6,596 nt of DNA from a bacterium. GTDB taxonomy: Bacteria; Armatimonadota; Zipacnadia; Zipacnadales; Zipacnadaceae. How positions within the stretch are numbered: position 1 is the first letter of the stretch; every line of letters begins with the position of its first letter. Positions 1 to 5,624 of the stretch are shown piece after piece. The position numbers and the translations under genes are program-made. The DNA lies in the NCBI GenBank assembly GCA_030607655.1, contig JAUWJN010000153.1, forward strand, positions 1 through 6,596, given 5' to 3'. The notes below the pieces were generated by a model. The model worked only from the letters and a program-made list of their open reading frames with translations, had not been told where the DNA came from and searched no databases.

Positions 1-1
1 A

Positions 2-610
2 GGGTTGACAACTCTGGGCCAGGTGGCGGCAGTGGATAAGAATACCCTTATTCAGCAAGTTGGCCGGGTCGGGGGACAGTTACATGACTGGGTGAACGGC
101 AAAGATAGTCGCCCGGTGTGGCCTCTGTATCCTCCTCCTGCAGAGCGTGTAGCCCAGATACTCGATATCGAAAACAGACAGGAAGTCATAATCCAGATCT
201 TAGGCAAGCTATGTGCACAACTGGCTGACAGGCTCCGGAGTACCACGAGCCAAGCGCAGCGGCTGACGCTGCGATTAGAAGACGAAACAGGCTGTCAGGC
301 ATATACGCAACAGTACAACCGCCCTCTGAAAGATACACACCGGCTATACCAGGCAGCCGAGCAGTTGTTAACGCAACTCTGGCAGGGCCAGCCCTTGCTA
401 GAGATAGAGCTGGTGGCCGAAGCTCTACAGCCGATTGCCCGGGGCCAATTGAGTCTGTGGAGTAGCCGAAGCCGCGGGCAAATCGAACAGGCAATGGCGG
501 CGATCCACAGCCGATATGGAGTACAAGCAGTCAGCATGGCCTCCCAGTTAGACGATACGGGGCGCTTTGCCCAGATGATTTTAGCGGCGGAGGGGAGGTT
601 TAGCTGGTGA
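2..610 (+). CDS. Y-family DNA polymerase (DinB/ImuB type), C-terminal part, 5' end cut by window
   Basis: Translesion DNA polymerase, or its catalytically inactive ImuB-like relative, seen only from the end of the thumb domain onward. The visible 203 codons begin at GLTTLGQVA, which matches the helix-hairpin-helix segment of Y-family polymerases. Next come the VGRVGGQLHDWVNGKD stretch and a P-Y-P-P turn, the usual lead into the little-finger domain. The little finger then runs to about base 450 and contains a LTLRLEDETG strand. Immediately after it lies QLSLW (446-460), a match to the QL(S/D)LF sliding-clamp motif, followed by a short tail ending in RFSW. The frame is open to the window edge, so the TTG at base 5 is an internal codon and not the start. 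The palm catalytic acidic residues are outside the window, so active DinB and inactive ImuB cannot be separated. The stop overlaps the next gene by GTGA, placing it in one operon with the DUF6504-like gene and dnaE2. Family assignment is firm; the subfamily is inference. Confidence 0.87.
   Translation, partial: GLTTLGQVAAVDKNTLIQQVGRVGGQLHDWVNGKDSRPVWPLYPPPAERVAQILDIENRQEVIIQILGKLCAQLADRLRSTTSQAQRLTLRLEDETGCQAYTQQYNRPLKDTHRLYQAAEQLLTQLWQGQPLLEIELVAEALQPIARGQLSLWSSRSRGQIEQAMAAIHSRYGVQAVSMASQLDDTGRFAQMILAAEGRFSW
446..460 (+). other. Sliding-clamp-binding motif QLSLW in the Y-family polymerase
   Basis: Codons CAA TTG AGT CTG TGG encode QLSLW directly after the little-finger domain, the usual place for the beta-clamp pentapeptide QL(S/D)LF in DinB and ImuB proteins. 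The last aromatic residue is Trp instead of Phe. In ImuB-DnaE2 systems this motif is known to bring the whole mutasome to the clamp. Its function here is inferred from position and consensus. Confidence 0.6.
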
Positions 611-840
611 AACAGTTGGCCTTTGACGAGTCTCCAGTCAAAGGCGGCGAGCAACCCGAGCAGATACTAGTGAGAGGCTGCTGGAGGCGGGTAGAGAGTA
701 TCGTAGATCGCTGGCAAGAGACTGGCCGCTGGTGGGAAGGGGAAAGGGTTCGCGACTTCTTTTTAGTCGAGACCACACAGGGAGCATTCGTAGTCTCCCA
801 GGGGCCGGCCGGCTGGAGGCTGGAGAGGCCGATAGACTGA
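607..840 (+). CDS. Small DUF6504-like protein of the Y-polymerase/DnaE2 cassette
   Basis: A 77-residue protein resembling the DUF6504 family, small proteins found beside Y-family polymerases and DnaE2 whose biochemical role is unknown to me. Supporting residues are a basic, Trp-rich core at about residues 23-45 (V-R-G-C-W-R-R-V, then D-R-W-x5-R-W-W-E-G-E) and two short beta-like segments ending in G-W-R-L. There is no signal peptide or membrane segment. The start is GTG at 607, whose last bases overlap the upstream TGA (GTGA). A strong GGAGGT (594-599) lies 7 nt upstream. The stop TGA shares its A with the ATG of dnaE2 (TGATG). This tight coupling on both sides suggests that it works with the two polymerases, perhaps as an adaptor, but that is inference. 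The N-terminal MKQLAF contains a weak clamp-motif lookalike. The protein is real with high confidence; the family name is from memory of its Trp pattern. Confidence 0.8.
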   Translation: MKQLAFDESPVKGGEQPEQILVRGCWRRVESIVDRWQETGRWWEGERVRDFFLVETTQGAFVVSQGPAGWRLERPID

Positions 841-3800
841 TGTTTGTTCATCTGCACGTACATACTCAATTTAGCTTCCTGGACGGTGCCAGCCGCCTGG
901 AGGCGCTGGTCCAACGCGCGGCTGAGCTTGATATGCCGGCGCTGGCTATGACCGACCACAATAACCTCAGCGGGGCAGTCCAGTTCCACAAGGCTTGTCG
1001 CCAGGCTGGCATAAAGCCAATCATCGGTGCGGAAGTTACGGTAGAAGACGGTCACCACCTCACCCTGCTCGCCCCCAACCGCGCTGGGTATGCTAATCTG
1101 TGTCAACTGCTGACCGAGGCGCATCTGAGCAACGAGCGCGGCAAGCCTGTAGCCAGTCAGCAGATGCTAAGAAAGTACGCTCAGGATATTATTGCGCTGT
1201 CGGGCTGCTGGCACAGTGAAATCTTCTCGTTAGCCTACCAGAGACGACATCTGCAAGCGCAAAGAGCCGTTCAGAAGTATAGAGATATTTTTGGTCGGGA
1301 TAATTTCTATCTCGAACTGCAGGAGACGTTTTACCCTCGTCAGCATGCTACCAACAAGGCCCTGGTCGAGATAGCCCGAGAGCTGAAAGTACCCGTGGTT
1401 GCCACTGGCAATGTCCATTATGTGGATGAATCTCAGTTCAAGGCTCAAGATATACTCACCTGCGTGCGGACGCTGACGACTGTGGATGAGCCTCACCCCG
1501 AGCGGAAAATCAATGCTGAGTTCTATTTCAAGTCCCCCCGGCAGATGCAGGAGCTATTCTCATGGCTGCCGGAGGCGCTGGCCAATACGCTGCAGATTGC
1601 CGAGCAATGCCAGGAGTACGAGTTAAGTGATGATAGGTATCTACCTCGCTTTGGCACTAAGGGCAAGGCACCCATGCAGTTGCTGCGTTATCTCACCTAC
1701 AAAGGTGCCAGGCGAAGGTACAGAGGGCTAAATGATAGGATCAAGAGGCGACTGGAATATGAGCTAAGCATAATCGAGCAGTTAGGTTTCGCTCATTACT
1801 TCCTGGTAGTTTGGGATGTGGCCCGGGAGGCCCGCCGCCGTGGGATTCGCTATGCCGGGCGGGGCAGCGCGGCTGACTCAGCAGTGGCCTATTGCCTGCA
1901 TATCACTGATGTGGATGCTGTCGCCCGTAACTTGAGCTTTGAGCGATTCATCAATCCCGAACGGGGCGACAATCTGCCCGATATTGATATAGACTTCGAC
2001 GCCCGCTATCGGGACGACATCGCTGAGTATGTCACCCAGAAGTACGGGGAAGACAAAGTCGCCACGGTCTGCACCTTTCAGACCTACCACGCCCGGGGAG
2101 CCATCCGGGACATTGCCAGGGCGCTGGGTTTTCCGCCCGAAGAGATTGAGCGGCTGGCCAGGCTTATGCCGCACATCAATGCTGATGCCATTGACGAAGC
2201 CTTTGATCGTTTTCCCGAATTGCGCGACAGCCAACTGCCGGTTTATAAGTACCGTCAGCTACTGGACCTTTGCTCCCAGGCAGCGGGCCTGCCTCGGCAT
2301 ATCGGCACCCACCTGGGCGGGGTAATAATCAGCAGCCAACCTCTGAACACCCTCTCCCCTATTCAGCAAGCCGCCAAGGGCTGCCGGAGTATTCAGTTTG
2401 ATAAAGTTGATGTGGAGGACCTGCGCCTGTTGAAGCTGGATCTGCTATGTCTACGGATGCTGTCGGCGGTGCAGGACACCGTGACCTCTACTCCCAAGCA
2501 ACTGGATTTTGCCAGTATTCCTTTGAATGACCAGCTCACTTATAAGCTACTCAATAGCGGCGAGACCGCCGGAGCTTTCCAACTGGAAAGTCCGGCTCAG
2601 CGCAATCTGCAAAGCCGCCTGCAAGCTAACAACATCGAGGATATTGTCGCCTCCGTGGCTTTAATACGTCCTGGCCCCATAAAGGGCAACATGGTAGAAC
2701 CTTTCCTGGCCCGCCGACGTGGCCAGGAACCGGTGACCTACGCGGACCCTCGTCTGGAGGATATCCTCAAAGATACCTACGGAGTGGTGCTGTTCCAGGA
2801 GCAGGTCATCGAGATTGCGGTGAAGATAGCGGGCTTTACTCCTGGGGAAGCTGACCAACTCCGCCGTGCTCTGACCCATCATCGTGACAAAGGGCAGATG
2901 CAGGCCATCGGGAAGGATTTCGTCCGCAAGGCCATCCAACGCGGCTGCTCTCAGCAGGTGGCCCAGACCATTTTCTCCTACATGGAGGGCTATGCCGGCT
3001 ATGGCTTCTGTGAGGCGCATGCGGCGGCATTCGGAGATACCGGTTACAAGACTGCTTACCTGCTGACCCACTATCCCGCCCATTTCTACGCTGCTTTGCT
3101 GTCCAACCAGCCGATGGGCTATTTCCCCGCTCATACTCTGATAAACGAGGCCAAGCGGCGGGGCATAACGGTGTTAGGCCCCAGTATCAACGAAAGCAAA
3201 GTCCAATTTGCCGTCCGGGATGGTACCATACGGGTCGGCCTCAGGCAGGTAAGACAGATGCCTGCGGCATTACTGGACAGGATACTTGAAGGCCAGCCCT
3301 ATAAGGGCCTGCAGGATTTCATGCACCGAATTAGGCCACCAGCGAATGTGGCCCAGAATCTAGTCCTCTGTGGGGCCCTGGATTGTTTCGATAACAATCG
3401 GCGACGACTGCTATGGCAACTGGGGGCCTATAGCCCGGCCCAGCAGCCGCAACTAAATCTGCACCAGGCTGCCGAGCTTGCCAATATCGAAGATTTCACC
3501 GACCAGCAAAAATGCTGCCACGAATGGGACATGCTCGGCTTCAGCCCCACCTGGCATCCCTTGGAACTTATTAGGTCTAAACTCGCTGAAGAAGGCGTGC
3601 TCACTGTCCAACAGATTAAACGGCAGCGCCCTGCTGGTACCGTCAAGGCAGCCGGACTGCTCATCCGCCCCCATCGGCCTCCCACCCGCAGCGGTCGCAC
3701 CGTAGTCTTCTTTACCCTCGAAGACGAAACCGGCCTGCTCGACGTCACCGTCTTTGAAAACATCTACGAGCGCTACGGCAAAGAAATCTTTTCCTCTTCA

Positions 3801-3878
3801 GTTCTGCTAGTGGAGGGCCAACTGGACCATCGGGGTACTGCTTCTATAGTCGCAGAGAGAATCCAAAGGCTAAACTGA
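840..3878 (+). CDS. dnaE2: Error-prone C-family DNA polymerase DnaE2 (DNA polymerase III alpha-like)
   Basis: A 1012-residue replicative-type polymerase that extends DNA past lesions together with a Y-family/ImuB partner. The PHP domain covers about residues 1-230: HVH (6-8), D15, DH (39-40), E65, H73, C123 and NVH (191-193). The polymerase core follows, with GRGSAADS (340-347), the catalytic aspartates D381 and D383 in PDIDIDF, and the third, D534, in KLDLL. Further landmarks are LFQEQ (651-655), AGFTPGEADQLRRAL (664-678), and NQPMGYF (756-762), which is characteristic of DnaE2. An OB fold with FFTLEDETG (957-965) lies near the C-terminus. The protein ends soon after the OB fold, without the long tau-binding tail of DnaE1, as in DnaE2. 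The ATG at 840 begins MFVHLHVHT, the proper PHP start. An in-frame ATG at 732 would add 36 residues read out of frame from the small upstream gene, so it is rejected. GGAGAGG (822-828) precedes the start by 11 nt, and the TGATG overlap implies coupled translation. Oddities are Cys537 in place of the conserved Gly of DLLGL, and Asn191 where many relatives have Asp. Confidence 0.95.
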   Translation: MFVHLHVHTQFSFLDGASRLEALVQRAAELDMPALAMTDHNNLSGAVQFHKACRQAGIKPIIGAEVTVEDGHHLTLLAPNRAGYANLCQLLTEAHLSNERGKPVASQQMLRKYAQDIIALSGCWHSEIFSLAYQRRHLQAQRAVQKYRDIFGRDNFYLELQETFYPRQHATNKALVEIARELKVPVVATGNVHYVDESQFKAQDILTCVRTLTTVDEPHPERKINAEFYFKSPRQMQELFSWLPEALANTLQIAEQCQEYELSDDRYLPRFGTKGKAPMQLLRYLTYKGARRRYRGLNDRIKRRLEYELSIIEQLGFAHYFLVVWDVAREARRRGIRYAGRGSAADSAVAYCLHITDVDAVARNLSFERFINPERGDNLPDIDIDFDARYRDDIAEYVTQKYGEDKVATVCTFQTYHARGAIRDIARALGFPPEEIERLARLMPHINADAIDEAFDRFPELRDSQLPVYKYRQLLDLCSQAAGLPRHIGTHLGGVIISSQPLNTLSPIQQAAKGCRSIQFDKVDVEDLRLLKLDLLCLRMLSAVQDTVTSTPKQLDFASIPLNDQLTYKLLNSGETAGAFQLESPAQRNLQSRLQANNIEDIVASVALIRPGPIKGNMVEPFLARRRGQEPVTYADPRLEDILKDTYGVVLFQEQVIEIAVKIAGFTPGEADQLRRALTHHRDKGQMQAIGKDFVRKAIQRGCSQQVAQTIFSYMEGYAGYGFCEAHAAAFGDTGYKTAYLLTHYPAHFYAALLSNQPMGYFPAHTLINEAKRRGITVLGPSINESKVQFAVRDGTIRVGLRQVRQMPAALLDRILEGQPYKGLQDFMHRIRPPANVAQNLVLCGALDCFDNNRRRLLWQLGAYSPAQQPQLNLHQAAELANIEDFTDQQKCCHEWDMLGFSPTWHPLELIRSKLAEEGVLTVQQIKRQRPAGTVKAAGLLIRPHRPPTRSGRTVVFFTLEDETGLLDVTVFENIYERYGKEIFSSSVLLVEGQLDHRGTASIVAERIQRLN

Positions 3879-3971
3879 AGCCAACAGACTGTGGACACCT
3901 CTTCCCCGCCACCGGCCTCGGCTTTCAACCGCCCTTTACAAATTCCCCAGAATCGGGCCTTCAGGGCTTGG

Positions 3972-3985
3972 CCGGGGACACCCGG
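3972..3985 (+). terminator. GC-rich hairpin between the two operons, possible weak terminator
   Basis: CCGGG, loop GACA, CCCGG form a perfect 5-bp stem, extendable by G-U wobble pairs on the outside (bases 3969-3971 with 3986-3988). It lies 93 nt after the dnaE2 stop and directly before the -35 box. No T-run follows, so it does not meet the standard for an intrinsic terminator. It could slow or end readthrough from dnaE2, or act as part of the promoter region. Confidence 0.25.
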
Positions 3986-4014
3986 TTGACGCACTGCCGG
4001 CAATTGCCTACAAT
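3986..4014 (+). promoter_or_regulatory. Sigma-70-type promoter for the aminotransferase-kinase operon
   Basis: TTGACG (3986-3991) matches 5 of 6 bases of the -35 consensus, and TACAAT (4009-4014) matches 5 of 6 bases of the -10 consensus, with an ideal 17-bp spacer. It lies in the only sizeable intergenic gap and points toward the downstream genes. The expected transcription start is near 4021, giving a 5' leader of about 150 nt. This is pattern-based, without experimental support. Confidence 0.7.
3995..4008. promoter_or_regulatory. Overlapping palindromes in the promoter spacer, candidate operator
   Basis: TGCCGGCAATTGCC contains two perfect palindromes that share bases: TGCCGGCA (3995-4002) and GGCAATTGCC (3999-4008). 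They fill most of the spacer and abut the -10 box. A protein dimer bound here would block RNA polymerase. Repression by a sugar-responsive regulator would fit the downstream kinase, but no regulator gene is visible in the window. Confidence 0.45.
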
Positions 4015-4020
4015 TCACCG

Positions 4021-4172
4021 AAGAAAGACAGCCTCATCGGCAGAGAGACGCGGCTCAGTGAACACCGCGAGTGCTGGGTAGGCGGCGACCTGACTCAGAC
4101 CCCGCGACGCGAAGAGTTGCTGGATTCTCTTTTGGCCTGTAGAACCCGAAGACCACGAGGTAAGGAAGCAAT
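4021..4172 (+). promoter_or_regulatory. Long 5' leader with alternative pairing options
   Basis: The predicted transcript carries about 150 nt before the aminotransferase ATG. CGCGG (4049-4053) can pair with CCGCG at 4065-4069 (11-nt loop) or with a second CCGCG at 4102-4106, and these pairings exclude each other. CTGACTCAG (4090-4098) is an inverted repeat around one base, and GGGT (4076-4079) can pair with ACCC (4099-4102). No known riboswitch class is recognised. A regulatory role is speculation. Confidence 0.25.
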
Positions 4173-5600
4173 ATGACACAGAGTCTGGGACGCGACGAGT
4201 TGTTGACGTTCGACGCACTCATGGCCGACACGGGGCGCGACATGGCAGACGCCCTTGGCTGCGCACGTGATTACCTGACCGCGACGCCACGCGCCGGCCT
4301 GTTAGCCAGCATTGGCACAACGATTGACGCAATCCCCCCAGCGCAATTCCCCGATAAGCGATGGTTCCAACGGTCGTACGGGCGCAGCGTGACGGATAAG
4401 CCGGACGATCTGCTCGCGGGTCACCAACTGTTCTATATCACCGACCAGCGGCGGCTTTTCCTGGACTGCACCGCCGGCCACTACCAGATGACATGGGGCT
4501 ACGACCATCCGCAGTTGCGAGAGGTACTGCTCGACGGTATTCAGCGCGGGATTGTGTGGGATAATCACAGTAATGTTCCTGCCGCGCCGGTCAAACGGCT
4601 GGCGGCCAGGCTTATCGAGCTGGCCAACCCGGGCGCCGACATAGCCCGCCTGCAGGCCGACGACAGCAAGTTAAACACTGTGCTTCTGGGGGTGGCCACG
4701 GGCACGGCGGCCTGCGCGGCGGCAATGAAAATAACGCTGAAACACTATGCCGGGGAAAAGACTAACGAAGGCGCGCCTGTATTTGTTACGCTGGACGGTA
4801 ACTACCACGGGACCGACCTGTTCGCCCAGCGCCTGCGCGGGATGTGGCCGGAGTATTTCACCAATGTCGAGATAGTAATGGTCCAACCCAATGACGGACG
4901 GCAGCTTGAGCAGGTCTTCGAGCAGTACGGACAGCGCGTCGCCGGCTTCTGGGCCGAGCCGATTATGATGAACCGCGAGGCCATCGTGGTCGAGCCCTGG
5001 TATCTGCAGTTGGCGCGGTCGCTGTGCGACCAGACTGGTGCGCTGATGACGCTTGATGAGATACAAACCGGCTTCTGGTTCCCCGAACTGCTATACATGA
5101 ACCGTTGCGGTGTCGAGCCGGATTGTCTGGTGCTGGGCAAGGGCTTGACTGCAGGCTTTCACCCGTTGGCGGCCCTGGTCTATCGCGGCCGGCTGGACAC
5201 ACTACAGCAATATGACGCTATCAGCACCAACGGCAATGCCGCGCTCGCTGCTTACCTGGGGCTGGGCTGCATCGCGTTGGTACAGGGCGAGGCCGAGCGG
5301 ATTGGTCAGGTGGCCGAGCATTACCACGAGCGGATGAGCGAATTGGCCGCCGACTTTCCGGACCTGCTGGTGGAGGCGCGCGGTGAGGGCCACATGTCAG
5401 GGCTGAAGTTCTGTCAGGTTGAAGACGCTTTGGGCTTTCACCAGTGCGCTGTAGAGCGTGGTCTGTGGCTGCGGGTCCACGCCTATCACGAAGGACACAG
5501 CACAGTCCTGACCAAGTTCGCACTGCCCCTGGACATTGAGGTGGCCGATTTTGCGGTCACGGCCATGCGCCAGCTTCTTGAGCAGCGCCCCTGGCAATAG
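4173..5600 (+). CDS. PLP-dependent class III aminotransferase, substrate unknown
   Basis: A 475-residue cytoplasmic fold-type I enzyme that moves an amino group using pyridoxal phosphate. It belongs to the class III (acetylornithine/omega-amino acid/glutamate-1-semialdehyde aminomutase-like) family. Landmarks are the DCTAGHYQMTWGYDHP entry region (98-113), G177-T178 for phosphate contact, the YHG element (211-213), AEP (261-263), DEIQTGF (295-301) with D295 expected to contact the pyridine nitrogen, LGKG (321-324) with K323 as Schiff-base lysine, and ST (351-352), whose Thr should touch the cofactor phosphate. The length is normal for the class. The start ATG is preceded by AAGGA (4162-4166) at 6 nt. 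Oddities: the usual G-(S/T)-E-A of the cofactor site reads GTAA (177-180), so the conserved Glu is absent, and ISTNGNAALAA replaces the typical THGGNP pattern. This marks a divergent subfamily. The kinase gene follows 21 nt downstream, so both probably act in one pathway. Aminomutase, decarboxylase or racemase activity of the same fold cannot be excluded. Confidence 0.88.
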   Translation: MTQSLGRDELLTFDALMADTGRDMADALGCARDYLTATPRAGLLASIGTTIDAIPPAQFPDKRWFQRSYGRSVTDKPDDLLAGHQLFYITDQRRLFLDCTAGHYQMTWGYDHPQLREVLLDGIQRGIVWDNHSNVPAAPVKRLAARLIELANPGADIARLQADDSKLNTVLLGVATGTAACAAAMKITLKHYAGEKTNEGAPVFVTLDGNYHGTDLFAQRLRGMWPEYFTNVEIVMVQPNDGRQLEQVFEQYGQRVAGFWAEPIMMNREAIVVEPWYLQLARSLCDQTGALMTLDEIQTGFWFPELLYMNRCGVEPDCLVLGKGLTAGFHPLAALVYRGRLDTLQQYDAISTNGNAALAAYLGLGCIALVQGEAERIGQVAEHYHERMSELAADFPDLLVEARGEGHMSGLKFCQVEDALGFHQCAVERGLWLRVHAYHEGHSTVLTKFALPLDIEVADFAVTAMRQLLEQRPWQ

Positions 5601-5609
5601 CCAGGTGAG

Positions 5610-5624
5610 AGGAGCAGGAAAATA
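5610..5624 (+). promoter_or_regulatory. Shine-Dalgarno and ATA start of the FGGY kinase
   Basis: GAGAGGAG (5607-5614), with core AGGAG at 5610-5614, sits 7 nt before ATA at 5622-5624. The ATA is followed by codons for AEYILTFDLGTT, the typical FGGY N-terminus. No ATG, GTG or TTG occurs in this frame between the aminotransferase stop and the DLGTT motif. A single G-to-A change in ATG would explain the ATA, as would use of ATA as a rare start or a base-call error. Confidence 0.6.

Larger units (their letters stand above)
3879..4172 (+). other. Intergenic region between dnaE2 and the aminotransferase gene
   Basis: These 294 bases contain no convincing coding frame on either strand. They separate a DNA-repair operon from a metabolic one. 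The first ~90 bases are C-rich and unremarkable. They are followed by a GC hairpin (3972-3985), a promoter (3986-4014) with a palindrome inside it, and a ~150-nt leader with several possible short stems. I recognise no T-box, TPP, cobalamin, SAM or glycine riboswitch consensus in the leader. Confidence 0.7.

Noticed and set aside
5..10. TTGACA near the window start, resembling a -35 box or a TTG start
   Set aside because: It lies inside the open Y-family polymerase frame, encoding the helix-hairpin-helix segment, with no matching -10 box. The frame is open upstream to the window edge.
279..296. LEDETG wording shared by the Y-polymerase (about 279-296) and the DnaE2 OB fold (about 3717-3734), a possible repeat
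   Set aside because: The likeness covers about six residues and each occurrence fits its own family. It is coincidence or convergence and not a DNA repeat.
732..839. In-frame ATG at 732 giving a 36-residue longer DnaE2
   Set aside because: The extra residues overlap the small upstream gene in another frame and look non-native. The PHP domain starts naturally at MFVHLHVHT from ATG 840.
1878..2234. Open frame on the - strand inside dnaE2
   Set aside because: It is a mirror of strong DnaE2 coding sequence that includes the catalytic PDIDIDF motif. The reverse translation has no recognisable domain.
3773..4018. Open frame on the - strand covering the dnaE2 end and the intergenic region
   Set aside because: It overlaps the conserved DnaE2 OB fold and the promoter, and shows no domain or ribosome-binding site.
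4049..4069. ACCGCG in the leader as part of a T-box
   Set aside because: The full T-box core (GGGTGGNACCGCG), the Stem I landmarks and an antiterminator arrangement are missing.
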